A stretch of DNA of 64,000 nucleotides from Hymenobacter sp. BT18. GTDB taxonomy: Bacteria; Bacteroidota; Bacteroidia; Cytophagales; Hymenobacteraceae. Location: positions 1,984,001 to 2,048,000 of the forward strand of contig NZ_CP050954.1 of the NCBI RefSeq assembly GCF_012273015.1, in the 5' to 3' direction. The translations under genes were made by a program, and so were the position numbers. Positions 18,511 through 27,154 of this stretch are shown here, piece after piece (within the stretch, counting starts at the first letter, position 1; each line of letters begins with the position of its first letter). The notes beneath the pieces were generated by a model. That model made no database searches. It was given only the letters and a program-made list of their open reading frames with translations, and was not told where the DNA came from.

Positions 18511-19521
18511 ATGAAAATCATCGTCCCGATGGCCGGTATGGGCAAACGCATGCGCCCCCACACGCTTACCGTACCTAAACCGCTTATTCCCATTGCCGGC
18601 AAGCCCATTGTGCAGCGGCTGGTAGAGGATATTGCCAAAGTGTGCGGCGAACCAGTAGATCAGGTAGCGTTTATTGTGGGCCGCTTTGGGGCGGAAGTTG
18701 AAAAAAGCCTGCTGGCCATTGCCGACTCCATTGGGGCTAAGGGCACTATTCATTACCAGGACGAGCCGCTGGGTACGGCTCACGCCATCCTGTGCGCCAA
18801 GGAAGCCCTGACGGGCCCGGTGGTAGTAGCCTTTGCCGATACACTATTCAAGGCCGACTTCACCCTCGATTCCTCCGTGCCCGGCACCATCTGGGTGCAG
18901 CGCGTGGATGACCCCAAACCATTCGGCGTGGTGAAGCTCGACGAGCAGGGCCGTATCACCGATTTTGTGGAGAAGCCCCAGGAGTTCGTATCGGACTTGG
19001 CCATTATCGGCATCTATTACTTCCAGGACGGCGGCTACCTGCGCGAGGAGCTGCAGTACCTGCTCGACAACGACATCAAGGACAAGGGCGAGTACCAGCT
19101 CACCAATGCCCTGGAGAATATGAAAAACAAGGGTACCACCTTCGTGCCCGGCCGTGTGACGGAGTGGCTCGACTGCGGCAACAAGGATGCTACCGTGTAC
19201 ACCAACCAGCGCTACCTGGAGTACCTGCAGGAACGCGGCGAAGAGCTGATATCGTCGTCGGCGCAGCTGCACAATTCTGTTGTAATTCCGCCCGTGTACA
19301 TCGGCGAAGGCGTGGTAGTACACAATTCAGTGATAGGGCCACACGTTTCCCTGGGCAACCAGTCGACGGTGCGCGACTCGGTGGTAGCCAACTCCATTGT
19401 GCAGCAGTCGGCCACGGTGCAGCACGCCAACGTGACCAACTCCATGATTGGCAACCACGCCACGCTCACTGGCACGCCGGCCGACCTGAGCCTGGGCGAC
19501 TACAACAACCTGCGCGTTTGA
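18511..19521 (+). CDS. sugar-phosphate nucleotidyltransferase with C-terminal left-handed beta-helix
   Basis: A 336-residue enzyme. The N-terminal nucleotidyltransferase domain has the signature GMGKRMRPHTLTVPKPLIPI (G-x-G-x-R-x-x-P plus the Lys of PKPL), the metal-binding FADTLF, and VEKP. From about residue 250 hexapeptide repeats form a left-handed beta-helix (SAQLHNSVVIPPVYIGEGVVV). Enzymes of this type make nucleotide sugars such as dTDP-glucose or GDP-mannose from sugar-1-phosphate. The exact sugar and nucleotide cannot be told. Its neighbours (flippase, envelope operon) suit surface polysaccharide synthesis. Confidence 0.88.
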   Translation: MKIIVPMAGMGKRMRPHTLTVPKPLIPIAGKPIVQRLVEDIAKVCGEPVDQVAFIVGRFGAEVEKSLLAIADSIGAKGTIHYQDEPLGTAHAILCAKEALTGPVVVAFADTLFKADFTLDSSVPGTIWVQRVDDPKPFGVVKLDEQGRITDFVEKPQEFVSDLAIIGIYYFQDGGYLREELQYLLDNDIKDKGEYQLTNALENMKNKGTTFVPGRVTEWLDCGNKDATVYTNQRYLEYLQERGEELISSSAQLHNSVVIPPVYIGEGVVVHNSVIGPHVSLGNQSTVRDSVVANSIVQQSATVQHANVTNSMIGNHATLTGTPADLSLGDYNNLRV

Positions 19522-19609
19522 CGGAGCCTTTTCGGCCACGGCAGTGTTATACAGGCCCCTTCCTGGGCTGCCGTGGCCGTTACGTTTCGTTGTTTTTCCT
19601 CTTCTCCCC

Positions 19610-21406
19610 ATGTTCCGTTTTCGCGCTGTTGTTCTGCTGGCCTTGGTATTGCTCCTTGCCCCCGAGGCTTGGTCGCAAGCGGCGGGCGTAGCTCAGCCGC
19701 CGCGGCGCAAGCTCACGCGCAAAGAAAGGCGGGAGCTAAAGCACCAGAAAGCCGTAACCGAAGCGCGCCAGCAAATGCGGGAGCTGACGGAAAAAGAGCG
19801 GGAGCTGAGTGAGTCCTACTTCGTGGAGGGGGTGAAGTTTGCCCTGCTCGAGGACTACACCAAGGCCCTCGAACGGCTGTTGGCGGCCTACCGCATCAAC
19901 CCCAACAATGCGGCTATCAACTACAAGATTGCCGAAACCAATCTGCTCACCGGCAACCTGAAGGATGCCACTAATTTTGCCAATACGGCTATTCAGCTCG
20001 ATGGCAAAAACGCGTACTACTACCTGCTGCTGGCCCAGATCTACGCCTCCCAAAAGCAGTTCGACGCGGCGGCGCAGGTGTATACAACCTTAATCAAAAA
20101 CGTGCCCGACTCCGGGTACTACCTCTTTAACCTGGCTGACCTGTACCTGGCTCAGAACAAGCTCGACGAAGCACTAACCACCCTGAATGAGGCCGAAAAG
20201 CAGTTTGGGGCGCTGGATGAAGTTTCGTTTAAGCGCCAGCAGATCTACCTGCGCCAGAACAAGCTCGATCAAGCCCTCAAGGAAGGTGAGTCGCTAATTG
20301 CTGCCAACCCCGACGAAGTGCGCTATGTGCTGGCCCAGGCCGAAATGTACGCGGCCAACAACCGGCTCCCCGACGCTATTCGGGTTGCCAACCAAGCCCT
20401 ACAACAGGATCCTGGCAACGCCCAGGCCCACATGATTTTGGCCGACGTGTACCGGCAGCAGAACAACCCTGTCGAGTCGCAGCGCTACCTGAAGCAGGCC
20501 TTCGAAAGCCCGGGGCTGGACATCGACCAGAAAGTGCGCATCCTCGTCGACTTCATCAAGCAGCTTCCCAACCCAACCCTGGAGAAGAATGCCCTGGAGT
20601 TAGCGGCCATTACCACGCGGGTCCACCCCAAGGAAGCCAAAGCCTACGCCGTAGCCGGCGACATCCAGGCCCTGACCGAACACCGCAAGGAAGCCCGGGA
20701 CAACTACCTGCAAGCCCTGCGCTTCGACAGCTCCAAGTTTCAGCTCTGGCAGCAAGTCGTGAGCATTGACGCCGAGCTGGGGCAAACCGATTCCCTGCTG
20801 GTGCATACTGACCGGGCTCTGGAGCTCTTCCCAAACCAAGCTGTATTCTGGTACTTCAACGGGGCAGCCCAGTTGCTCAACAAGAATGCTACCAAGGGCG
20901 TGAAAGCCTTGGAATATGGCCGCAAGCTGGCCGCCGACAACCCCGAGCTGCAGGCTCAGTTTGACACTCAACTGGGCGACGCCTACCACGAGCTGAAAGA
21001 CTTTGTGAAGTCGGATGCCGCGTATGAGGCGGCGCTGGCGTTTGATGCCAACAACGCCCAGGTGCTCAACAACTACAGCTACTACCTGTCCCTGCGCGGT
21101 GAAAAGCTCGACAAAGCGAAAGCCATGGCCAGCAAGCTGGTAAAGCAGTTCCCCGATAACGACACCTACCTCGATACCTACGCCTGGGTGCTGTACAAGC
21201 AAAAGGACTACGCTGGTGCCCGCACCCAACTGGAGAAGGCGCTGCGTACCACCAAAGATGGCACCGTAACGGAGCACTATGGCGACGTTTTATATCAACT
21301 TGGCGATATTGTCGGGGCGCATGCACAGTGGCAGCAGGCCAAGCGCCAGGGAGGCGCTTCCAAGCTGATTGACCGCAAGATTAAAGACCGAAAACTGTAT
21401 GAATAA
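19610..21406 (+). CDS. tetratricopeptide repeat protein
   Basis: ATG 19610 gives a signal peptide (MFRFRAVVLLALVLLLAPEAWSQ), a short basic segment (RKLTRKERRELKHQK), then about 520 residues of TPR helices, for example YTKALERLLAAYRINPNNAA, YLAQNKLDEALTTLNEAEKQ and KDYAGARTQLEKALRTTKDG. TPR solenoids hold protein partners together; an exported one probably acts in the periplasm. Its last eight bases overlap the start of the DUF4292 lipoprotein gene, and EnvC follows, making a tight three-gene unit. Co-function with those two is inferred from this coupling. Confidence 0.88.
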   Translation: MFRFRAVVLLALVLLLAPEAWSQAAGVAQPPRRKLTRKERRELKHQKAVTEARQQMRELTEKERELSESYFVEGVKFALLEDYTKALERLLAAYRINPNNAAINYKIAETNLLTGNLKDATNFANTAIQLDGKNAYYYLLLAQIYASQKQFDAAAQVYTTLIKNVPDSGYYLFNLADLYLAQNKLDEALTTLNEAEKQFGALDEVSFKRQQIYLRQNKLDQALKEGESLIAANPDEVRYVLAQAEMYAANNRLPDAIRVANQALQQDPGNAQAHMILADVYRQQNNPVESQRYLKQAFESPGLDIDQKVRILVDFIKQLPNPTLEKNALELAAITTRVHPKEAKAYAVAGDIQALTEHRKEARDNYLQALRFDSSKFQLWQQVVSIDAELGQTDSLLVHTDRALELFPNQAVFWYFNGAAQLLNKNATKGVKALEYGRKLAADNPELQAQFDTQLGDAYHELKDFVKSDAAYEAALAFDANNAQVLNNYSYYLSLRGEKLDKAKAMASKLVKQFPDNDTYLDTYAWVLYKQKDYAGARTQLEKALRTTKDGTVTEHYGDVLYQLGDIVGAHAQWQQAKRQGGASKLIDRKIKDRKLYE

Positions 21407-22175
21407 ACGCTGCGCCCCGCTTGTAATAGGGTTGCTCATGGCTGTACTGGGGGCCTGTACCCGCAAAGCCATTCCTACCCAGTCGCGGGCAGAAGCGCCG
21501 AAGGTCGAGGATGCCGTCAACGCTGCCAACCTGGATTTCCGGTATCTGTCGGCCAAAGCCAAGGCACAGATTGAAACCGGCGGCGACAAACTTCCCAACG
21601 TTACCCTCACGCTGCGCATGCGCAAGGATAGCCTCATCTGGCTTTCCATAGCCGCGCCGGTAATTGGCGAAGTGATGCGGGCCCACATTACTCCCGACTC
21701 CGTGCAGGTAATTGACCGGCTGCATCGGGAGTATTTTGCGGGCAACTTCACCGCGTTGCGGCGGCGCTTCAACGTACCCGTCACCTTTCAGCAGGTGCAG
21801 GCGTTGCTGGCGGGCAACTACGTAGCCGCGCCGGCGGGCTCCTCCCCTACCGTGAGCACGGAAGGGCCTCTGCAAAAAGTAGTGTACCAGCAACAGGCCT
21901 TGCTGGTGGAGCAACTGCTGGAAACCACCCGGCGCCGGGTGCAAAAGCTGGCCGTGAAAGACGACAGCACCCAGCTGCAGTTTACGGTGGACTTCTCCGA
22001 TTTCCGGCCGCTGGAGCGCCTGCCCCAGGAGTTTGCCAATGCTTTACTCGTGGTGATTGAGCAGCCCAAGGCCAAGCCCTCCTCCGCTTCCATCAACTTT
22101 CGTAACGTAGACGTCGATAAAGAGCGTCTTGCCTTTCCATTCTCGGTGCCCTCAGATTATGCCCGGAAAAAGTAA
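21399..22175 (+). CDS. DUF4292 family lipoprotein
   Basis: A 258-residue lipoprotein with signal peptide and lipobox LGAC (Cys20). The body resembles DUF4292, a fold related to LolA/LolB-type lipid-binding half-barrels: DFRYLSAKAKAQIE, VTLTLRMRKDSLIWLSI, PDSVQVIDRLHREYF, and a C-terminal FNVP/FPF-SVPSDY pattern. A role in carrying a lipid or lipoprotein in the periplasm is possible but is inference from fold. It overlaps the TPR gene by eight bases and the EnvC gene by 17 bases, so translation of the three is coupled. Confidence 0.82.
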   Translation: MNKRCAPLVIGLLMAVLGACTRKAIPTQSRAEAPKVEDAVNAANLDFRYLSAKAKAQIETGGDKLPNVTLTLRMRKDSLIWLSIAAPVIGEVMRAHITPDSVQVIDRLHREYFAGNFTALRRRFNVPVTFQQVQALLAGNYVAAPAGSSPTVSTEGPLQKVVYQQQALLVEQLLETTRRRVQKLAVKDDSTQLQFTVDFSDFRPLERLPQEFANALLVVIEQPKAKPSSASINFRNVDVDKERLAFPFSVPSDYARKK

Positions 22176-23499
22176 GGCCTGGCTGGCGTTAGCGCTGATC
22201 GGCTTCCTGTTGATGTGCGGCCCCGCGTGGGCGCAGCGCAGCCGGGGCCGCACCAGCAAGTCACGCACGCAGCTGGAACGCGAGAAGCGCACTGCTCTCA
22301 AGCGCATCCAGGAAACCACGCGCATTCTGCAGCAAACCCAGCAGCGGAAAGAAGCCACGCTGGGCCAGCTGAATGCGCTAAAGGAAAAAATCACCGTTCA
22401 GAAGAACGTCATTCAAACCATATCCTCTGAGCTAAAGTACCTAGACTCGGATGTGCGCCAGACGGAGACGCAGGTGCAGCACACCCAGCAGAACCTGGAG
22501 CAGCTGCGCGCCGAGTATGCCCGACTGATTTACGCCTCATCCAAGACGGCCAACAGCTACAACCGCATCATGTTCCTGTTTGCGGCCGAGTCGTTCAACC
22601 AGTTTGTTCGGCGCCTGCAGTACGTCCGCCAGTACGCCGAGGTGCGCAAAGCCCAGGCCGCGGAGATTAGTCAAACACAGTCCCGGCTGCACCAGCAGCT
22701 TACGGGGCTCACGGCCAAGCGCCAGCAGAAGTCCAGCTTGCTCAACACCCAGCTGAGTGAGAACCGCAACCTGCTCGTTATTAAAACCCAGCAAGACCAG
22801 GTAGTTACGCAGCTCAGCCGGCAAGAGCAACAGCTGCAGCAGGAGCTGGCCAAGCGCCAACAGTCGGTGCGCCGGCTAGACAACCTGATTGCCCAGCGGG
22901 TACGCGAGGAAATAGCGCGGGCTGCCCGGGCCGCGGCGGCGCGGGCCGCTCGGTCAAATACGGCGGGCCGCAGCAGCACTTCCGGCCGCAGCCCGGGCGC
23001 GACCGGCCGCAACGAAACGGCCGAAAGTGAAGCCGCCGTGGAGCGTACCGACCGGGTAACGCTGACGCCGGAAACGGCTATTCTTTCCTCTTCTTTTGCC
23101 GATAACCGCGGCCGCCTGCTGTGGCCCGTGAGCCGGGGGTTTATTTCCCAGCGCTTTGGCAAGCACCCGCACCCCGTGCTCAAACACGTAGTCATCGAAA
23201 ACCGCGGCGTGGATATCCAAACCAATTCGGGCGAGGCGGTGCGCTCCGTGTTTGAGGGCAAAGTGCTGACTGTAGCCAGTGTGCCGGGGATGAATACCAT
23301 TGTGATGGTGCAGCATGGCGAATATTTTACCGTATATGCCAAGCTCCGCAGCGTATCGGTCAGCGAAGGGCAGACGGTACAGGCTCGTCAGCAGATCGGG
23401 ACGGTGTATACCGATTCGGAAGGTACCAGTGAGGTGCAGTTTCAGGTGTGGCGCAACAGCGCTAACCTGAACCCCGAAAACTGGCTGGGCCGCAAATAG
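22159..23499 (+). CDS. EnvC-like murein hydrolase activator (M23/LytM-fold)
   Basis: Signal peptide (ALALIGFLLMCGPAWAQ) is followed by a long coiled coil (about residues 30-260, Gln/Arg/Leu-rich), an Ala/Arg/Ser/Thr/Gly linker and a C-terminal LytM domain (about 325-446). The zinc site is degenerate: where active M23 peptidases have HxGxD this protein has NRGVD, and the HxH motif is replaced by QFQ. That is what distinguishes EnvC-type activators, which stimulate amidases during cell separation, from working endopeptidases. ATG 22159 overlaps the preceding gene. The coiled coil plus dead LytM layout makes the assignment firm. Confidence 0.92.
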   Translation: MPGKSKAWLALALIGFLLMCGPAWAQRSRGRTSKSRTQLEREKRTALKRIQETTRILQQTQQRKEATLGQLNALKEKITVQKNVIQTISSELKYLDSDVRQTETQVQHTQQNLEQLRAEYARLIYASSKTANSYNRIMFLFAAESFNQFVRRLQYVRQYAEVRKAQAAEISQTQSRLHQQLTGLTAKRQQKSSLLNTQLSENRNLLVIKTQQDQVVTQLSRQEQQLQQELAKRQQSVRRLDNLIAQRVREEIARAARAAAARAARSNTAGRSSTSGRSPGATGRNETAESEAAVERTDRVTLTPETAILSSSFADNRGRLLWPVSRGFISQRFGKHPHPVLKHVVIENRGVDIQTNSGEAVRSVFEGKVLTVASVPGMNTIVMVQHGEYFTVYAKLRSVSVSEGQTVQARQQIGTVYTDSEGTSEVQFQVWRNSANLNPENWLGRK

Positions 23500-23808
23500 C
23501 CGGAACCCGCTCAGAGACCTAGCTGACAAAAATCCTATTACAGGATAAGAGCCCTTTTCTTTACGGTTGAGCTTCAAGCAAAAAAAAACACCGTACAGCG
23601 TACGGTGCCTTTCTGAGCTATGAAAACAAACTTAGCTATCAGTCTATCCTTCATGCTGGCGGCAGCAAGCAATAAAGGGAGCCCCCGATAACAGGCGAAA
23701 GATAGGAAAATTCCGGCGTTTCGGAAGCCAACTATTCGCCAAATATTGATTAATCCTCGATGAATGACTGTTTTTAACGGTAACTATCCCCGAAAGGTTT
23801 GGGACAAA
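23500..23808. other. intergenic region, 309 bases
   Basis: It holds the minus-strand terminator at 23581-23607. A 23-codon frame (23620-23691) starts like a signal peptide but stops at once. Nothing else is recognisable. Confidence 0.6.
23581..23607 (-). terminator. minus-strand intrinsic terminator
   Basis: CACCGTAC (23589-23596) pairs with GTACGGTG (23600-23607). Read on the minus strand the stem is followed by eight T. It serves the GAF-LytTR locus; the plus-strand reading lacks a T-run. Confidence 0.75.
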
Positions 23809-24756
23809 TCAAATAATATTTAGCCTACCCAGCAAACCCGTCTTGTACGAATTTCCGATTGGAATGTACACAGCGCCTTTTGGGCCATCTACCAATACGG
23901 CGTCGCCCTCTATAGCCTGCAGGCAAGCCAAGCGAATAATATACTTCCGCTGAATCCGCGTAAAGTCCTTTGCAGGCAGCTTGGCTTCCATGTCTTTCAT
24001 GGTGGTGTACACCGTGAGCCGCTCGGCCTAGGTATAGATATTTACGTAGTCGCCGAGGGCCTCCAGATAGCAGATATCCGCCAGCTTGATTCGTAAGAGG
24101 CGCTGCTCGTGCTTTACAAATACCTCGTCGCGACCGGCAGTGAGCAAGGCCTGTGGGGCGTCGTTGGCCAACTGCAGTAGTCCATCCAGCCGTTGCTTCT
24201 CCTGCTCCAGGCGTAGATTGGTTTTCCGCAGTTCCAAGTGCGTCGTTACCTCCTGGGCCAGCAGCTTCAACGCTTCCCGTTGCTCCCGGGTAAGCGTGTG
24301 CGGTTCCGTGTGCATGGTGCACAGGGTGCCCAAGGCCTGCCCGGCCGGGCTCACTAAGGGGGCACCAGCGCAAAACCGGACGTTGGCATGGCCTAAGAGC
24401 AGGTCAGTGTCCTTAAACCGCGGGTCCTGGGAAGCATCGGGTACTTCCAGGATAGTTGTGGGGTCCTGCAAAGCCTGCTGGCAAAAAAGGTTAGACTGGG
24501 GCGTTGCTGCGGAGTATACAGAATCCGAACCATTCTTAAACCACTGATACTCGGTGGGCAGCAGCGAAACCAGCGCCAAGGGAGTGCCACAAATGAGAGC
24601 TGCCAGCCGGGTCAGGCCCTGCAGGGAAGCTTCTGGGGCCGCCTCTGACGCGGGCTGGTTCTCCAATGCATCCAGGCGGCGCTGCTCATCCGAGACGACG
24701 CGCATAAGGGTAGTTTCTGATAGCGCGGTAGCGGAAGAAGCTGGCCTGACTCCCAT
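23809..24756 (-). pseudogene. GAF-LytTR regulator interrupted by an in-frame amber codon
   Basis: Read through, the frame codes 315 residues. A GAF domain occupies about residues 30-195 (ALICGTPLALVSLLPTEYQW to ALGTLCTMHTEPH), followed by a short coiled coil (LRLEQEKQRLDGLLQL) and a LytTR DNA-binding domain beginning VKHEQRLLRIKLADICYLEA. After GDYVNIYT comes TAG (24028-24030), then the frame resumes without shift: AERLTVYTTMKDMEAKL and on to GNSYKTGLLGRLNII. The break is inside the DNA-binding domain, so the truncated product should not bind DNA normally. A single C-to-T change from CAG (Gln) would explain it; a sequencing error is the alternative. A TACATTTT box precedes the start. Confidence 0.8.
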
Positions 24757-25073
24757 AGAACGGGGGATAAGATGGAAAATGTAAGCCCACTAAACACGTA
24801 TGCCTGAACTACTGTAATTACGGTAAGCGCGTTTCAGTTCCCGGGGCGGCTAACCTGCACGTAAGTCAAGCAAACCAGCGCCCGAATACTGAACTCCGTT
24901 AAGTACGTACGGAACGCCGGGCGGTTTTGGATTCAGCACACACGCCGCACCCCATGTTCTGCGTTGGGAGACCCCGAAATAAAAAATTATCGGGTACCTT
25001 TACCAATCCCAAGCAGCGCCGCTGTGCGTATAAGGGACTTTCCACTTCAAACCCGCCCACCTGGGCTTTTCTT
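24757..25073. other. divergent intergenic region, 317 bases
   Basis: It lies between the regulator (minus) and the first tatA gene (plus). TACCTTTA at 24995-25002 is a near match to the -7 box for tatA. The open frame from 24927 into tatA lacks coding character. No RNA gene or repeat is seen. Confidence 0.4.
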
Positions 25074-25298
25074 ATGCTGTTTGCTTCGTTGTTTTTGGGT
25101 ATTGGCGGCCTCGGCGGCACCGAAATCCTGCTGATTGTGCTGGCCATTATTCTGTTGTTCGGGGCTAAGCGTATTCCAGAACTGTTTCGTGGGATGGGCC
25201 AGGGTATTCGGGAGTTCAAGGATGCCTCCAAAGAGGAGAAGCCGGAGTTTCGCGACCGGCCAGCTAACCCCAATGATCCTAACCAACCCCGGTACTAA
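25074..25298 (+). CDS. tatA: twin-arginine translocase subunit TatA
   Basis: A 74-residue protein with TatA/E architecture: one N-terminal transmembrane helix (GTEILLIVLAIILLFGAKRIP), the FGAKRIPEL hinge, an amphipathic helix (FRGMGQGIREFKDASKE) and a short charged Pro/Asn-rich tail. TatA oligomers form the path for folded proteins through the inner membrane. ATG 25074 is the start that puts the helix at the N-terminus; the frame extends further upstream but without meaning. A second tatA follows 11 bases later. No tatC is in the window. Confidence 0.92.
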   Translation: MLFASLFLGIGGLGGTEILLIVLAIILLFGAKRIPELFRGMGQGIREFKDASKEEKPEFRDRPANPNDPNQPRY

Positions 25299-25309
25299 GC
25301 TTTTCTGCC

Positions 25310-25699
25310 ATGCATACTCCTTTGTTTCTCTTCCTGGGTGACCTCGGCGGTGGTGAGATTATGCTCATCATGGTGGTCATCCTGATTTTCTTCGGCGCTA
25401 ACAAGATTCCGGAGCTGGCGCGTGGCTTGGGCAAAGGCATCCGCGAGTTTAAAGACGCTTCCCGGGAAATCCGGAGCGAGTTTGAAAACGCCGGCCAGCC
25501 CCAGCAGCAGCCTTACCAGCAGCAGTTCCAGCAACCCCAGTTTCAACAGCCACAGTACCCGGCCACGGCCGCTACTGAAGCCCCCTCGGCCCCGGTAGTG
25601 CCTGTAGCCGAAACCCCGCTCGCGCCACCCATGGATGGGGGTATTACCCCGCCCGTATCGCCCACCGCTGAGCGCCCCCGCCTCGACCAAGTGAACTAA
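25310..25699 (+). CDS. tatA: second TatA/TatE family protein, Gln/Pro-rich tail
   Basis: This 129-residue TatA homologue has the same transmembrane helix and hinge (GGGEIMLIMVVILIFFGANKIPELARGLG) and amphipathic helix (KGIREFKDASREIRSEF). Unlike its neighbour it carries a long tail: residues 64-85 are a Gln/Pro repeat (QQFQQPQFQQPQYP) followed by a Pro/Ala/Thr-rich segment. The two copies differ enough to suggest an old duplication. The gene ends 12 bases before gatA, so tatA-tatA-gatA is probably one transcript. Confidence 0.9.
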   Translation: MHTPLFLFLGDLGGGEIMLIMVVILIFFGANKIPELARGLGKGIREFKDASREIRSEFENAGQPQQQPYQQQFQQPQFQQPQYPATAATEAPSAPVVPVAETPLAPPMDGGITPPVSPTAERPRLDQVN

Positions 25700-25711
25700 A
25701 CCCTTTTCGTC

Positions 25712-27154
25712 TTGAGACGCTTCAACTCCCTCACGGAAGTTCGCCACGAGCTGACGGCAGGCACTACGACCTGCCGTCAGCTCGTGGAGTATTATCTGGA
25801 TAACATCAACCAGAAAAATCCGCAGCTGAATGCTTTCCTGGAAGTGTGGCCCGAAGAGGCCCGCGCCCAGGCCGAAGCCGTAGACGCCAAGCTGGCCGCC
25901 GGAACGGCGGGCAAGCTGGCCGGTATGGTGATTGGCCTGAAAGACGTGCTGGCTTACAAAGACCACGCCTTGCAGAGCAGCAGCCATATTCTGGATGGCT
26001 TCAAGTCGTTGTTTACCGCCTCCGCGGTGCAGCGCCTGCTCGACGAAGACGCCATCCTCATCGGCCGCCAGAACTGCGACGAGTTTGCCATGGGCGCCTC
26101 CAACGAGACGTCGTACTTTGGCCCGGCCCGCAATGAAATTGACCCAGACCGCGTACCGGGCGGCTCGTCCGGTGGCTCGGCCGTAGCCGTGCAGGCCGAT
26201 ATGTGCTTAGCTTCCATTGGCTCAGACACGGGCGGATCGGTACGCCAGCCCGCGGCTTTCTGCGGAATTGTTGGGTTTAAACCGACTTACTCGCGCATTT
26301 CCCGCTACGGCCTCGTGGCTTACGCCTCTTCCTTCGACCAGATTGGTACGCTCACGCGCTCCGTGAACGATGCCGCGCTGCTTTTAGAAGTAATGGCCGG
26401 CCCCGACAATTTCGACAGCACCGCCAGCCAGCGGGAAGTGCCCGCCTACAGCCAGCAACTGGAGCCCGCCCCGCACTACCGCATTGGCTATATCAAAGAC
26501 TGCCTGGAGCGGCCCGGGTTGAATCCCGAGATTAAAGCTGCCACGGAAAATGTCCTGGAGCAGTTCCGCTCGCAGGGTCACGTAGTGGAAGCCGTCGACT
26601 TCCCCTACCTCGACTACATCGTGCCTACATACTACATCCTCACCACCGCCGAAGCCAGCTCCAACCTGAGCCGTTTCGATGGGGTGAAGTATGGCTACCG
26701 CGCCCCCGATGCCACGGATCTGGAGTCGCTCTACAAGAAGACCCGCGCTCAGGGCTTCGGCCCGGAAGTGCAGCGTCGCATCCTGCTGGGCACCTTTGTG
26801 TTGAGTGCCAGCTACTACGATGCCTACTACACCAAGGCTCAGCGCGTACGTCGGCTTATCAAAGACACTACCGATGAGCTGTTGCGCCAGTACGACTTCC
26901 TTGTACTGCCCACCACGCCTACCACCGCTTTTCACATTGGCGATGTAAATAAAGATACGCTGGCTATGTATCTTGCTGATATCTTTACAGTTCAGGCATC
27001 GTTGGCGGGCGTCCCGGCCGTGTCGGTGCCGAATGGAGAAGACAGCGCCGGCTTGCCGATTGGGTTGCAGATTCTGAGCGGAGCCTTCCGCGAGGAGCAA
27101 CTGCTGGCCTTTGCCAAGGCTGTCACGGAAACCGTTAGCCCAACCGTGTCCTGA
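25712..27154 (+). CDS. gatA: Asp-tRNA(Asn)/Glu-tRNA(Gln) amidotransferase subunit A
   Basis: GatA hydrolyses glutamine to supply ammonia for amidating misacylated Glu-tRNA(Gln) or Asp-tRNA(Asn). The 480-residue protein has the amidase-signature triad K77 (GLKDV), S152 (PGGSSGGS) and S176 (SDTGGSVRQP), and the conserved FKPTYSRISRYGLVAYASSFDQIG. The start is TTG at 25712, 12 bases after tatA. Codons 11-26 contain a perfect 18-bp inverted repeat, which is unusual inside a housekeeping gene. Its stop codon overlaps the next gene by one base (TGATG). Confidence 0.96.
   Translation: MRRFNSLTEVRHELTAGTTTCRQLVEYYLDNINQKNPQLNAFLEVWPEEARAQAEAVDAKLAAGTAGKLAGMVIGLKDVLAYKDHALQSSSHILDGFKSLFTASAVQRLLDEDAILIGRQNCDEFAMGASNETSYFGPARNEIDPDRVPGGSSGGSAVAVQADMCLASIGSDTGGSVRQPAAFCGIVGFKPTYSRISRYGLVAYASSFDQIGTLTRSVNDAALLLEVMAGPDNFDSTASQREVPAYSQQLEPAPHYRIGYIKDCLERPGLNPEIKAATENVLEQFRSQGHVVEAVDFPYLDYIVPTYYILTTAEASSNLSRFDGVKYGYRAPDATDLESLYKKTRAQGFGPEVQRRILLGTFVLSASYYDAYYTKAQRVRRLIKDTTDELLRQYDFLVLPTTPTTAFHIGDVNKDTLAMYLADIFTVQASLAGVPAVSVPNGEDSAGLPIGLQILSGAFREEQLLAFAKAVTETVSPTVS
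25744..25787. repeat. perfect 18-bp inverted repeat inside gatA
   Basis: The arm at 25744-25761 is the exact reverse complement of 25770-25787, with an 8-base loop (CACTACGA). It starts 32 bases into the gatA coding sequence. In RNA it would make a very stable hairpin near the start codon. Confidence 0.9.

Noticed and set aside
23620..23691. 23-codon frame starting like a signal peptide
   Set aside because: It stops at once after the hydrophobic part and has no continuation in any frame; it may be a remnant, but support is too thin.
25295..25987. Minus-strand frame containing HELTAG...CRQLV
   Set aside because: The likeness to GatA is produced by the inverted repeat at 25744-25787, not by a second gene.
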